A stretch of DNA of 64,000 bases from Polynucleobacter sp. MWH-UH2A. Lineage in GTDB: Bacteria; Pseudomonadota; Gammaproteobacteria; Burkholderiales; Burkholderiaceae. The stretch is taken from contig NZ_CP061321.1 of NCBI RefSeq assembly GCF_018687195.1, positions 1,550,001 through 1,614,000 on the forward strand. The letters are read 5' to 3'. The translations under genes and the position numbers were made by a program. Positions 37,787 to 46,343 of the stretch are shown one piece after another. Within the stretch, counting starts at the first letter, position 1. Each line of letters opens with the position of its first letter. The notes below the pieces were generated by a model. The model was not told the DNA's origin. It worked only from the letters and a program-made list of their open reading frames with translations, and did not search any database.

Positions 37787-39658
37787 TTAAGATAAAAACC
37801 CAGTAGAAATCCAAGGCACAAATGCAACAATTAATGTTCCAATAACTAAAGCAATTAAATACCCAATGATTGGTTTTACGCCCTCATCTGGATTTACTTT
37901 ACCAATTGCGCAGGCAGCGTAATACCCAACACCCAAAGGCGGGGCAAATAATCCAATACCCATAGACAGAATAACCACCATGGAATAGTGAACGTCATTA
38001 ATTCCCAATTGACGAGCGACTGGAAATAAAAGGGGTCCAAATAGAACGATGGCAGGAATGCCCTCAAGCACAGACCCCAAAACTACAAAAACAATAATGG
38101 AGATCAGTAAAAATAAATTAGGGCCGCCATTGAGGTCAGTCATGATTTGAGCGACTACCTGGGAGAAACCAGATTGAGTTAAGCCCCAAGCCATACCTGT
38201 AGCTGCACCAATAATTAACAGAATTGCACCAGACAATGAAGCGGTATCAATTAACATTGGCACGATACGCTTGAGATCAAATTGGCGATAAACCAATATT
38301 CCACAGATCAAACCATAAACAATGCCGATAGTCGACACTTCGGTAGCAGTAGCAACACCCTCCACCACTGCAGCACGAATTACAAATGGCAGAGCTAGAG
38401 CGGGCAGTGCCACTACACTTAATTTGATTACTTCAACAGGCTTAGGACGAGCAACATGTGCAATTTGTACATGACGATTGCGCCACCATACCAGCACGCA
38501 CAATATCAGAGCAAGTATTAATGCTGGCAACATGCCACCTGTAAATAAGGCAGCAATTGAAACTCCTGTTACTGACCCAATCGTAATTAACACCAAGCTA
38601 GGTGGAATGGTTTCGGTTTGTGCTCCAGTGGCCGCTAATAAAGCAACTAATTCCCCTGGAGGTGTAGTTTTCTTCATTTCAGGAAAGAGAGCTGGGGCAA
38701 TCGCCGCCATATCGGCTGCTTTTGAACCTGAGATTCCTGAAACTAAATACATGGCACCGACCAACACATACGATAGACCGCCACGCACATGCCCGAGCAA
38801 CGATGCCAGAAAAGCAATCATGGCCCTAGCCATTCCGGTCATCTCCATCAATAGACCAAGAAAGACGAACAAGGGAACGGCTAACAACACCATATGAGAC
38901 ATTGCCTCATCCATTCGACCGATCACCACTGACAAGGGCATATGAGTACTCAACCCTAGATAGGCAACCGTACCAAGACCAAAAGCAAAAGCGATAGGTA
39001 CTCCAGCCAAAATACTGAAGCCAGATACACCCACAAAGAAAAGTAGCAAATTGTATTTTCCGAGACCACCAAACCAAGGCGAACAAAAATATAAAGCAGC
39101 AAAGATTGCAGCAAAAAATAGCGAGCTATTGAATGTAATTTTCAAAGTCGAAATTCTGGCTAAACGAAATAGGCAGAAAAACATCATTAGGACAATGCCG
39201 CTAGGTATAGCAGCAGCCCGCCACAGATTTGATATCTCTAAAGAAGGTGTCGTAACAATGAGCTCATCCAAAGCAAAATGGTATGCCGGTTTCAGGATGA
39301 TTGCTAAATATAAGAAGCACGCTAACACTCCGAGAGTCTCAAAGTAAGTTTTATTGCGATCGGCCAGATTACTAATGCACGCCGTCATGCGCATATGCTC
39401 ACCACGCTTCAACGCGATTACCGAACCAATCATGGCTAGCCACAGAAACAAAATGGAGGCCAACTCATCAGACCATACCAAGGGCGAATTAAATACGTAG
39501 CGACCTACTACACCTGAAAATAAAATCCCAATACAGGCAAGAACAAGACAAGCAGCCACCCACTCAACTAGCGTAGCTACTGCCTTTTCAAGCCATGAGG
39601 CATATTTACCGAAAGGCCCCATTAAAGGGGCCTCGTTACTTGGTGATAACACGCTCAC
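37787..39658 (-). CDS. TRAP transporter fused small and large permease subunits (DctQM)
   Basis: A 623-residue membrane protein. Residues about 25-180 form the four-helix DctQ part (GVVGRYVFNSPLVWSDELA is the Q signature), residues about 200-620 the DctM part (GVPIAFAFGLGTVAYLG, VPLFVFLGLLMEMTGMA, GVSGSKAADMAAI-like GISGSKAAD). TRAP systems use ion gradients to import carboxylates. GTG at 39658 overlaps the dctP stop by 4 nt and fits coupling; ATG 39622 is the alternative. Confidence 0.92.
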   Translation of the reverse strand: MSVLSPSNEAPLMGPFGKYASWLEKAVATLVEWVAACLVLACIGILFSGVVGRYVFNSPLVWSDELASILFLWLAMIGSVIALKRGEHMRMTACISNLADRNKTYFETLGVLACFLYLAIILKPAYHFALDELIVTTPSLEISNLWRAAAIPSGIVLMMFFCLFRLARISTLKITFNSSLFFAAIFAALYFCSPWFGGLGKYNLLLFFVGVSGFSILAGVPIAFAFGLGTVAYLGLSTHMPLSVVIGRMDEAMSHMVLLAVPLFVFLGLLMEMTGMARAMIAFLASLLGHVRGGLSYVLVGAMYLVSGISGSKAADMAAIAPALFPEMKKTTPPGELVALLAATGAQTETIPPSLVLITIGSVTGVSIAALFTGGMLPALILALILCVLVWWRNRHVQIAHVARPKPVEVIKLSVVALPALALPFVIRAAVVEGVATATEVSTIGIVYGLICGILVYRQFDLKRIVPMLIDTASLSGAILLIIGAATGMAWGLTQSGFSQVVAQIMTDLNGGPNLFLLISIIVFVVLGSVLEGIPAIVLFGPLLFPVARQLGINDVHYSMVVILSMGIGLFAPPLGVGYYAACAIGKVNPDEGVKPIIGYLIALVIGTLIVAFVPWISTGFLS

Positions 39659-40668
39659 GCGAGTTTGCCCGTGTATTTTTCAAGCAAAGACCATGCCTCT
39701 TCACCAAACTTGGCTTTCCACTCTGAGTAAAAACCAGCTTGTCTTAGTTTTTCACGGAAAGGATCTGCGTTTGTGTCATTCAAAGCCATACCTTTTGCCT
39801 TGAGGTCTGCTTGCAAACCATCATTCATCTTGCGTACATCTGCTCTTTGGGCAATTGCAGATTCAGCCACATTGCGAGTGACGATCGCCTGCAAATCTGG
39901 AGGCAGTTGCTCAAATAACTTTTTATTGCCCATAAACCAATAGCCGTCCCACATATGATTGGTCATTGAACAATATTTTTGAACTTCATATAACTTAGCC
40001 GTGTAGATAATCGCCAAAGGATTTTCTTGACCATCAACCACCTTTGATTGCAATGCTGAATACACTTCAGCAAAGTTGAGAGGAGTTGGCGCTGCACCCA
40101 AAGCTTTAAACAAAGAAACCCACATTGGTCCAGGCGGCGTACGCAACTTAATGCCCTTCAAGTCGTCAGGTTTATTAATGGGGCGCACGCTATTAGTTAC
40201 TTCACGGTAGCCGTTATCCCAAATCTTGTCAAAAGCAAAGATAGTGCCAGTGTTTGCGATTTGGCGACGTACATATGCGCCTAATTCACCATCCATGGCG
40301 GCCCATACTTGCTTGTAGTCTTTAAAGGCAAATCCCACGCCATTAATCTGAGCTTGCGGAACCAAAGAACCCAAGATGAGCGGAGATAAAGTCATGAAAT
40401 CTAAAGCACCAGAACGTAACTGAGACAACATATCAGTGTCATTACCCAATTGGTTGTATGGGAACACTTGAATATCAACTCGACCCTTAGTCTCAAGCTT
40501 AATTTTTGATGCCATCTTGTAAGCATGAATATTTAAGGGATGAGTGGCTGGCAGATTGCTACCAAACTTCATATTGAATTCGGCACTTTGAGCAAATGTA
40601 TTGCCTGTTACCAATGGTAATGCTGCAACTCCAGCGCTTTTAATAAAGTCGCGTCTTGTAAACGTCAT
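39655..40668 (-). CDS. TRAP transporter substrate-binding protein DctP
   Basis: A 337-residue periplasmic binding protein with a twin-arginine-like signal (TRRDFIKSAGVAALPLVTG). The DctP fold is shown by GSNLPATHPLNIHAYKMA, the ligand-contacting Arg in GIKLRTPPGPMWVSLFKALGA and NFAEVYSALQSKVVDGQENP. Substrate probably a carboxylate; not identifiable. Forms the transport operon with DctQM. Confidence 0.93.
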   Translation of the reverse strand: MTFTRRDFIKSAGVAALPLVTGNTFAQSAEFNMKFGSNLPATHPLNIHAYKMASKIKLETKGRVDIQVFPYNQLGNDTDMLSQLRSGALDFMTLSPLILGSLVPQAQINGVGFAFKDYKQVWAAMDGELGAYVRRQIANTGTIFAFDKIWDNGYREVTNSVRPINKPDDLKGIKLRTPPGPMWVSLFKALGAAPTPLNFAEVYSALQSKVVDGQENPLAIIYTAKLYEVQKYCSMTNHMWDGYWFMGNKKLFEQLPPDLQAIVTRNVAESAIAQRADVRKMNDGLQADLKAKGMALNDTNADPFREKLRQAGFYSEWKAKFGEEAWSLLEKYTGKLA

Positions 40669-40795
40669 GTTGTCTCCGATGGGTGTGTACTGAAATTCTT
40701 TAACAAAACAGCCTATTCATATTTAGGCATTTATTTGCCACTAACTATACCGTTAGATTCTATTCAAGTAAGGAAAATCAAGGGAAAACGCTAGA

Positions 40796-41602
40796 TTAGC
40801 CCGCCGTAGGCGCCCCTGAATTCCGTCGCAATGTGGGTAAGCCCACACCAGTAGCTTCAAAGCCGCCATCGACCGCAAGCACTTGGCCATTGATAAATGC
40901 CGCTTCGTCGCTACATAAGAATCCAACCGTATTCGCCATTTCTTCAGGAGTACCATAGCGCCCCAGCGGGATGGTGTCGTAGTAGTCCGAACGAATAGCG
41001 ACGCTGTGAACTAGCTTAGCCATTTCAGTATCCACTGGTCCTGGTGCTATTACGTTCACACGCACATTAAAGCTACCCAACTCAACTGCATATTGCTTGG
41101 TTAATTGAATAAGCGCAGCTTTGCTGGTGCCATAGGCTACTCTTAAGGTGCTCGCCCTTAGACCAGAAATGGATGCAATATTGACTATGGCGCCACCACC
41201 CCGCTCAACCATTAAGGGGCCAAATGTTTGCGTGCAAATAAAAGCGCCGTCTAAATTGGTATTAAGAACCGTACGCCATTCTTCAAAAGATGTTTCGAAC
41301 ACTGGCTTAAATATTGCCACTCCAGCGTTATTGACCAAGGCATTCACATGCCCAAATACCTGAATAATTTTTTGAGATGCGCTCTGCACTTCATGAGGTT
41401 TCGATACATCACAATGGACCCCAATGACATTTGGTGAGCCCCCAAATGTCTGCATAGTTGCATTCAGTGTTTTTTGGTCTATATCCAGTAATGCAACCTG
41501 ATATCCGTGATCCAGAAACCATTTACCGATTGCAAGGCCAATACCCCGCGCACCTCCAGTAACAACCGCTACCCGAGTTTTCTGTGAATGTGCTGTATTC
41601 AT
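40796..41602 (-). CDS. Short-chain dehydrogenase/reductase
   Basis: A 268-residue SDR with cofactor motif TGGARGIGLAIG, NNAG in LVNNAGVAIF, catalytic Ser in ASISGLRAS and YxxxK in YGTSKAALI, plus the C-terminal NGQVLAVDGGFE. The Asp in LLDIDQKT after strand 2 points to NAD(H). It heads the transporter operon and probably oxidises a hydroxyl group of the imported compound. Confidence 0.92.
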   Translation of the reverse strand: MNTAHSQKTRVAVVTGGARGIGLAIGKWFLDHGYQVALLDIDQKTLNATMQTFGGSPNVIGVHCDVSKPHEVQSASQKIIQVFGHVNALVNNAGVAIFKPVFETSFEEWRTVLNTNLDGAFICTQTFGPLMVERGGGAIVNIASISGLRASTLRVAYGTSKAALIQLTKQYAVELGSFNVRVNVIAPGPVDTEMAKLVHSVAIRSDYYDTIPLGRYGTPEEMANTVGFLCSDEAAFINGQVLAVDGGFEATGVGLPTLRRNSGAPTAG

Positions 41603-41673
41603 AAATTGTCTCTATTAAATATTTTTTATATAAGAAAACATTCTAATAGAGTTACAAGAGGGGAGAAGAAAAT

Positions 41674-42222
41674 CTAGCGCTTATAAAAGCTTAGGGTGAC
41701 CTCACCCAATTCAATCCCAAATTTGCTCATCTTGGCTTTATTGATCATGACCTTGGAGTTCATGAGATACATCCAGTCATCGAACTGAACGTGATAGATC
41801 GTGCCATCCACTGGTAACGCCAGCGTGTAAGCCCAATTGAGTGCGTTGCCGGCCGCAATACCATTGGCATCACCAACTACATCATCGGCTCTGCCGACAT
41901 ACTTGCCTGGTGAAACCTCAGTTATTACCCAAATTCGCTTTTGTTTTGTGCCATCTGAGTATTCAAAACTCTCATCCAGAGTGCCCACCTTTTTTCCATC
42001 CACCACTCGCCAACTGGCTTGCATTAAAACAGTAAAGCGCTTCACCACCTCACCGCTACGGTTAGTAAAGATCCCATAGGCATCAATCGTGCCATTGAAA
42101 AAATCACTAATATCTAGGGAAGGCTTCTCATTGGCATATTGTGAAACCTGCGGGCCTGCGCAACCAAACAAAAAAATCGTAGATAAGGTAATAGCTAAAA
42201 ATCTTTTTGCTAAATTTTTCAT
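41674..42222 (-). CDS. DUF3833 lipoprotein
   Basis: A 182-residue lipoprotein with lipobox FLFGCAG. The mature part FNGTIDAYGIFTNRSGEVVKRF and the WMYLMNSKVMINKAKMSKFG segment identify DUF3833. Function unknown. It is coupled by a 4-nt overlap to the CHI-like gene, and the family repeatedly occurs in photolyase-containing, light-response clusters. Confidence 0.85.
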   Translation of the reverse strand: MKNLAKRFLAITLSTIFLFGCAGPQVSQYANEKPSLDISDFFNGTIDAYGIFTNRSGEVVKRFTVLMQASWRVVDGKKVGTLDESFEYSDGTKQKRIWVITEVSPGKYVGRADDVVGDANGIAAGNALNWAYTLALPVDGTIYHVQFDDWMYLMNSKVMINKAKMSKFGIELGEVTLSFYKR

Positions 42223-42782
42223 TGCTTACAGGTTTCCTCGAGTAAAGGTGGCGGGCAATATTGCCCCAATAATTGTTCGCGCAGTTTTGGCGCAGTAGTT
42301 TTTGAGTCTAGCCATATGCCAAAGAATGCCTTTGAAAAATCCGCACCGGCAATTTGCGCCAGAGGCTTTCCATCGAAATAGAAAGTGGTTCCTTGCTTAG
42401 GGTTATAGATTGCGGTCAAACTTTGGCCTGGCTCTACATTTGGCAAAAATGTCGCTAATTGCTTTCCCCAAGATTGCGCCTGCGTTTCAGGAACACCTAA
42501 CTTACTCATTTCCTCTGCAGAGCGGTTTGCAATCGCAAGCCCACTCAGAGATTTGTGATACTGAAGATGCAAGGCAAACTCAGGCGAGTTGAAGGAGCCA
42601 GCTCGATAAAAGTTAGCGTCATATATATGCAATCCCCACCAAGTCAGCCTCCCACTTCCTTGTAGCTTGGCAGTATTCAGAATTTGATCAATATAGCCCG
42701 GTTCACGGGCGTACCCAATTGAAGATATTCCGCAATGCGCGAGCAATATAAAGATTAAAGTAATCCTAGAAAGTTTCTTCAT
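42219..42782 (-). CDS. Chalcone isomerase-like periplasmic protein
   Basis: A 187-residue secreted protein with signal peptide (SSIGYA). The pattern LQGSGRLTWWGLHIYDANFYRAG and YHKSLSGLAIANRSAEEM is typical of the bacterial chalcone-isomerase-like family. No isomerase activity is known for these bacterial proteins; a lipid or fatty acid binding role is possible. Overlaps both neighbours by 4 nt, so DUF393, CHI-like and DUF3833 form a coupled operon. Confidence 0.85.
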   Translation of the reverse strand: MKKLSRITLIFILLAHCGISSIGYAREPGYIDQILNTAKLQGSGRLTWWGLHIYDANFYRAGSFNSPEFALHLQYHKSLSGLAIANRSAEEMSKLGVPETQAQSWGKQLATFLPNVEPGQSLTAIYNPKQGTTFYFDGKPLAQIAGADFSKAFFGIWLDSKTTAPKLREQLLGQYCPPPLLEETCKQ

Positions 42783-43189
42783 TTGTTCTGCGCTATATTT
42801 TTTTGCACCAATCGCAAAGCACTAGGACCAATCACTCGTGAAATCGCATGCCGATTTTTAGCAAAAACTTGATAAGAAAATCTCAGAAATGGCTGAAGAG
42901 ATTTTCTGGAGAATAACCAAGCTAGAAATGGGAGATTTGCTCTGCAATATGCCTCCGGGAATACGGCGGCACCATGAATCAACGTTCCATCAGCATACTG
43001 ACCATACATTGCGGCTAAGGCCTGCTCGCAAGAAACCCCGACTGTATTGGCGTCGAATTGATCAGAATTAACGTCGACAAAATCCAATAATTTCTGATGA
43101 TTTCGGCTAGACAAAAACAGGATTTCCGCCTGGCACAAAGGACATGCGCCATCGTAAAACAAGGTTAGTTTTTGCAAATTGCTAGCCAT
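42779..43189 (-). CDS. DCC-family thiol-disulfide oxidoreductase-like protein (DUF393)
   Basis: A 136-residue protein with the family motif YDGACPLCQAEI and FVDVNSDQ; later ...MYGQYADGTLIHGAAVF and a helical tail. The CxxC suggests redox activity. First gene of the coupled three-gene unit. The 28-bp motif (43193-43220) ends 4 nt before its ATG. Confidence 0.88.
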   Translation of the reverse strand: MASNLQKLTLFYDGACPLCQAEILFLSSRNHQKLLDFVDVNSDQFDANTVGVSCEQALAAMYGQYADGTLIHGAAVFPEAYCRANLPFLAWLFSRKSLQPFLRFSYQVFAKNRHAISRVIGPSALRLVQKNIAQNK

Positions 43190-43192
43190 TAA

Positions 43193-43220
43193 GCAAGTGT
43201 AAGACTTATTGAATAAACTG
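43193..43220. promoter_or_regulatory. 28-bp motif, copy 1 (photolyase cluster)
   Basis: 25 of 28 bases are identical to the copy at 45927-45954. The outer arms CAAGTGTA (43194-43201) and TAAACTGG (43214-43221) are an imperfect inverted repeat around the common core AGACTTATT. It lies between the divergent DUF393 and SDR genes and ends 4 nt before the DUF393 ATG, exactly as the second copy does for the DUF2805 gene. Function not assigned. Confidence 0.75.
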
Positions 43221-43251
43221 GCAGGGCAGCAATTAAATTCAATAAAAAACC

Positions 43252-43947
43252 TTGCAAATTCTATCTAAGCCCTTTCGCGCACTAGTCATCGGCTCCTCAG
43301 GAACGATTGGGTCTGGATTTGTTGATCTTCTACAAAATGACCCTTCTTGTATCGGGGTTGCAGGTATTCACCGCAAATCTATACCCGCCATTGATTATCT
43401 CGATCCAGAGACTATTCAAACTTGCGCAAGCTCACTAGCCCAACAAGGCCCCTATCAACTGATTATTAATACGATCGGCGTTTTGCATACAGATCACTGG
43501 ATGCCTGAAAAACGATTGGACGACCTCAAGTCTGAACAGCTCACTGAGCTTATGCAAATAAATGCTATTGGACCTGGATTAACCATACGTTATTTTTTAT
43601 CTCTATTAGATCCCTCAGGCAGTTTGATGGTAACGCTCTCTGCAAAAGTCGGCAGCATCGAAGATAACCGACTCGGTGGGTGGTACAGCTATCGCAGTTC
43701 TAAAGCGGCACTCAATATGCTCATCAAAACTGCCTCGATTGAGCTTGCCAGAACCAAACCTAATATTGCCCTTATCGCCATGCATCCAGGAACCGTGAAC
43801 TCTAGGCTATCGCAACCCTTTCGTGGTCAACAAATTGGCAGGCCCACACTGGACGCTTGTACCGATATGCTGAACATCATGAAAAGCCTTGAACCAAAAG
43901 ATTCAGGGAGTTTTATTTCTTATTCTGGAGAAAGATTGCCTTGGTAG
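43252..43947 (+). CDS. Short-chain dehydrogenase/reductase of the photolyase cluster
   Basis: A 231-residue SDR-like protein with VIGSSGTIGSGFVDLL as cofactor loop, INTIGVLH, SLMVTLSAKVGSI and the YRSSKAALNM motif of the catalytic Tyr-Lys. The start is TTG at 43252; no ATG fits before the cofactor loop. SDRs of this kind (CsgA-like) occur in light-stress clusters with photolyase. Its stop is 7 bp from the convergent DUF2256 gene. Confidence 0.85.
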   Translation: MQILSKPFRALVIGSSGTIGSGFVDLLQNDPSCIGVAGIHRKSIPAIDYLDPETIQTCASSLAQQGPYQLIINTIGVLHTDHWMPEKRLDDLKSEQLTELMQINAIGPGLTIRYFLSLLDPSGSLMVTLSAKVGSIEDNRLGGWYSYRSSKAALNMLIKTASIELARTKPNIALIAMHPGTVNSRLSQPFRGQQIGRPTLDACTDMLNIMKSLEPKDSGSFISYSGERLPW

Positions 43948-43954
43948 GGGCAAT

Positions 43955-44116
43955 TTAGGCCTGAGAATTACCTGAGCGCTTGCGACAGGCATCTGAGCAA
44001 TACTTAATCGACTCCCAGTTTTTCTCCCAAGACTTTCTCCAAGTCATTTCTCTTTTGCAAACAACGCAAATCTTGCTTGGCAAGAAAGATTTATTGCCTT
44101 TAAAAGAGGGCTTCAT
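43955..44116 (-). CDS. DUF2256 small zinc-ribbon-like protein
   Basis: A 53-residue protein. CVVC at 17-20, the motif MTWRKSWEKNW and CSDAC at 40-44 form the DUF2256 pattern, with two cysteine pairs likely binding zinc. It lies 5 nt after the photolyase stop on the same strand, an association seen in many genomes. Function unknown. Confidence 0.9.
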   Translation of the reverse strand: MKPSFKGNKSFLPSKICVVCKREMTWRKSWEKNWESIKYCSDACRKRSGNSQA

Positions 44117-44121
44117 GAAAT

Positions 44122-45657
44122 TTATAGTGTGTCGAGATTATTTAATATATGCTCAGCATGCTTCACGATTGAAGCCTGATCCATATCACTAATCTTTTTT
44201 AAATTAGCGGTCATTAGACGAGTGCGTGGGTTGCCGTCAAACTGTTCGCGATGTTTGATCAAGAAATTCCAATACAGGGTTGTCACAGGGCATGCGTTTT
44301 CACCAAATCGAACATCAGGCTTATATTGACAACCGCCACAGTAGTTACTCATGCGCTTAATGTAAGCGCCGCTGGCAATATAGGGCTTACTAGTAAAACG
44401 ACCGCCATTAGCAAATAAAGCCATTCCAGCGGTATTGGGCAATTCGACCCATTCAATCGCATCTACATAAATGGCCAAATACCAATCGCATACGGCAGAC
44501 GGCAATATCTCAGCCAATAAGGCAAAGTTACCAGTCACCATCAAACGTTGAATATGATGGGCGTAACCATAATCCAGCGTTTGACCCACAGCATCCTGCA
44601 TGCAACGCATCTTCGTTTTTCCCGTCCAATACCAACTAGGTAAAGCGTGCTGATGATCATAGTAATTATCTTGAGCCATTTTTGGCATATCGAGGTAATA
44701 CATACCCCTAACAAATTCACGCCAACCCAATATCTGACGAATAAATCCCTCAACAGTTGATAGGTCAAGGGAATATTTCTTCCAAGCATCTAAAACAGCG
44801 GTAATAACTTCTCGTGGGTTTAACAACTTCAGATTTAAGGAACTCGACAGAATGGAATGCCACCCATACGGTGTATCTATCCACATCGCATCTTGGTAAA
44901 TGCCAAAATTTCTGAGGCGATAGTCCACAAAGTACTGTAGAGCTTCAAGAGCCTGGTCTCTAGTTACCGGCCAACGAAAATTCTTAAGTGAACCAGGGTG
45001 CTCAGAGTGATTTGCCTCCATATATGCGAGCACCTCATTCGTAATTTCATCGGGCTCAAATAAAACAGGCTCCTCGATAATTCCTGGGCCCGCTTTTGGG
45101 TAAGGCTTGCGGTTATCTTGATCAAAGTTCCATTGACCACCCTCAGGGTTACCCTCGCGGTCGATAAGAATATTGTGCGTTTTGCGCATGAGTCTATAAA
45201 AAAACTCAAGACGCAACTCTTTTTTATTGGCAGCCCACTCTCGAAACTCGCGATGACTGCAATAAAAGTGCTCATCTTCACGCATATCTAATTGCAAATT
45301 GGCATCTTGCGCTAGTTTTTCAATAGCAATCTTTAAGCGCCACTCTCCGGGCTCAACACAAACTAAATGAGTAATATTTTTTTGCCGCAATAATGACTTA
45401 AGAGTATCTACTATTGATAAATTCGAATCGCGAACATAATGAATCGAATAACCATCGGCAATTAGCTCATCAGCAAAATGGCGCATGGCTGATAGAAATA
45501 GAGCAATCTTGGCTTTGTGAGACCACACCACTTGAGCCTCAGGAATTGACTCAATCATCACTACTTCGTCACGCTTAAAGTCAAAGTCTTTCAGAGCAGA
45601 ACTCTGTTTATCCAACTGATCACCCAGAATCAAGACGAGTCTTTTGGATTGCTTCAT
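44122..45657 (-). CDS. FeS-containing bacterial (6-4) photolyase/cryptochrome (FeS-BCP)
   Basis: A 511-residue member of the PhrB/CryB class that repairs (6-4) photoproducts with FAD, a lumazine antenna and a [4Fe-4S] cluster. Cys352, Cys440, Cys443 and Cys456 have exactly the spacing of the PhrB cluster ligands Cys350, 438, 441 and 454. N-terminal LVLILGDQLDKQSSAL and the FAD-region motifs QILGWREFVRGMYYLDMP and YGYAHHIQRLMVTGNF are present. Overlaps the DUF2805 gene stop by 4 nt, giving the unit DUF2805-photolyase-DUF2256. Confidence 0.96.
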   Translation of the reverse strand: MKQSKRLVLILGDQLDKQSSALKDFDFKRDEVVMIESIPEAQVVWSHKAKIALFLSAMRHFADELIADGYSIHYVRDSNLSIVDTLKSLLRQKNITHLVCVEPGEWRLKIAIEKLAQDANLQLDMREDEHFYCSHREFREWAANKKELRLEFFYRLMRKTHNILIDREGNPEGGQWNFDQDNRKPYPKAGPGIIEEPVLFEPDEITNEVLAYMEANHSEHPGSLKNFRWPVTRDQALEALQYFVDYRLRNFGIYQDAMWIDTPYGWHSILSSSLNLKLLNPREVITAVLDAWKKYSLDLSTVEGFIRQILGWREFVRGMYYLDMPKMAQDNYYDHQHALPSWYWTGKTKMRCMQDAVGQTLDYGYAHHIQRLMVTGNFALLAEILPSAVCDWYLAIYVDAIEWVELPNTAGMALFANGGRFTSKPYIASGAYIKRMSNYCGGCQYKPDVRFGENACPVTTLYWNFLIKHREQFDGNPRTRLMTANLKKISDMDQASIVKHAEHILNNLDTL

Positions 45658-45923
45658 TTGTTTTTATATTGGGTTGGGCAATAGGCGCGCATAACCAAAC
45701 GACTACGAAGCGCAGTGTGCTTCGTTGATCTACCTGAGACGCGTTCACGCCATAACTTAAAGGAGCCTCTTTTCAGTTCACGGCGCATCAAATCAATCAC
45801 CTCAGATTCGGATAGGCCATAAGTCATTTCAATAGCATCAAACGGCGTTCTATCCTCCCATGCCATCTCGATCAGACGGGATAAGTCTGATTCGGAAAGA
45901 GATTTAGATAGAACTTTTGCCAT
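45654..45923 (-). CDS. TIGR03643/DUF2805 family protein
   Basis: An 89-residue basic protein. The segment LIEMAWEDRTPFDAIEMTYGLSESEVI followed by MRRELKRGSFKLWRERVSGR is the DUF2805 pattern, a helix-turn-helix-like fold. It may bind nucleic acid; no function is established. It starts the photolyase operon, and the second copy of the 28-bp motif ends 4 nt before its ATG. Confidence 0.88.
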   Translation of the reverse strand: MAKVLSKSLSESDLSRLIEMAWEDRTPFDAIEMTYGLSESEVIDLMRRELKRGSFKLWRERVSGRSTKHTALRSRLVMRAYCPTQYKNK

Positions 45924-45926
45924 CCT

Positions 45927-45954
45927 GCAAGTTTAAGACTTATTCAATAAACTT
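45927..45954. promoter_or_regulatory. 28-bp motif, copy 2 (photolyase cluster)
   Basis: This copy contains perfect 8-bp inverted arms CAAGTTTA (45928-45935) and TAAACTTG (45948-45955) with a 12-nt spacer that includes the common core AGACTTATT. It lies between the divergent DUF2805 and HNH genes. On the plus side, TATTAA about 10 nt beyond the motif could be a -10 element. The palindrome points to a dimeric regulator. Confidence 0.8.
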
Positions 45955-45983
45955 GTACTGAGCTATTAATTCTGCAACTCAAG

Positions 45984-46328
45984 ATGATTGGCAAAATTCG
46001 TCAAAAATTGATCTCGCAAGCACCCAGGGAAATGACAAAGTTACAAAAGGTCATATGCCCGATTTGCGATCGCCCGATTCCAGCATCCCAGCAGGATGCT
46101 CATCACCTCATCCCCAAATCTAAAGGTGGCAGAACCACGGAATTTCTTCATCGCATTTGTCACCAGCAAATTCATGCACTGTTTACCGAAACTGAGTTAG
46201 CAAATCAATTTAACCATCCCCTAGCCCTTCAAGATCATCCCGAAATGCAGCGATTTATCCGCTGGGTTAAAACAAAGCCTAATGCGTTTTATGAAAGAAC
46301 GCGTAAAAGCGCTCGTATCAAAAACTAA
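45984..46328 (+). CDS. HNH endonuclease-domain protein
   Basis: A 114-residue protein with zinc-binding CPICDRPI, the HNH core AHHLIPKSKGGRTTEFLHRICHQQIHALF and a C-terminal tail (MQRFIRWVKTKPNAFYERT). Small HNH proteins of this type are found beside photolyase and DUF2805 genes; a DNA-repair role is inferred from context only. ATG at 45984 is used; ATG at 46032 is an equally possible start and keeps the whole domain. Confidence 0.85.
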   Translation: MIGKIRQKLISQAPREMTKLQKVICPICDRPIPASQQDAHHLIPKSKGGRTTEFLHRICHQQIHALFTETELANQFNHPLALQDHPEMQRFIRWVKTKPNAFYERTRKSARIKN

Positions 46329-46343
46329 GGTCAGGGGCTTGAT

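Noticed and set aside
38478..38897. 139-residue plus-strand frame opposite the TRAP permease
   Set aside because: Antisense to the conserved DctM region; composition (Thr/Ala/Pro-rich) reflects the complement of membrane-helix codons.
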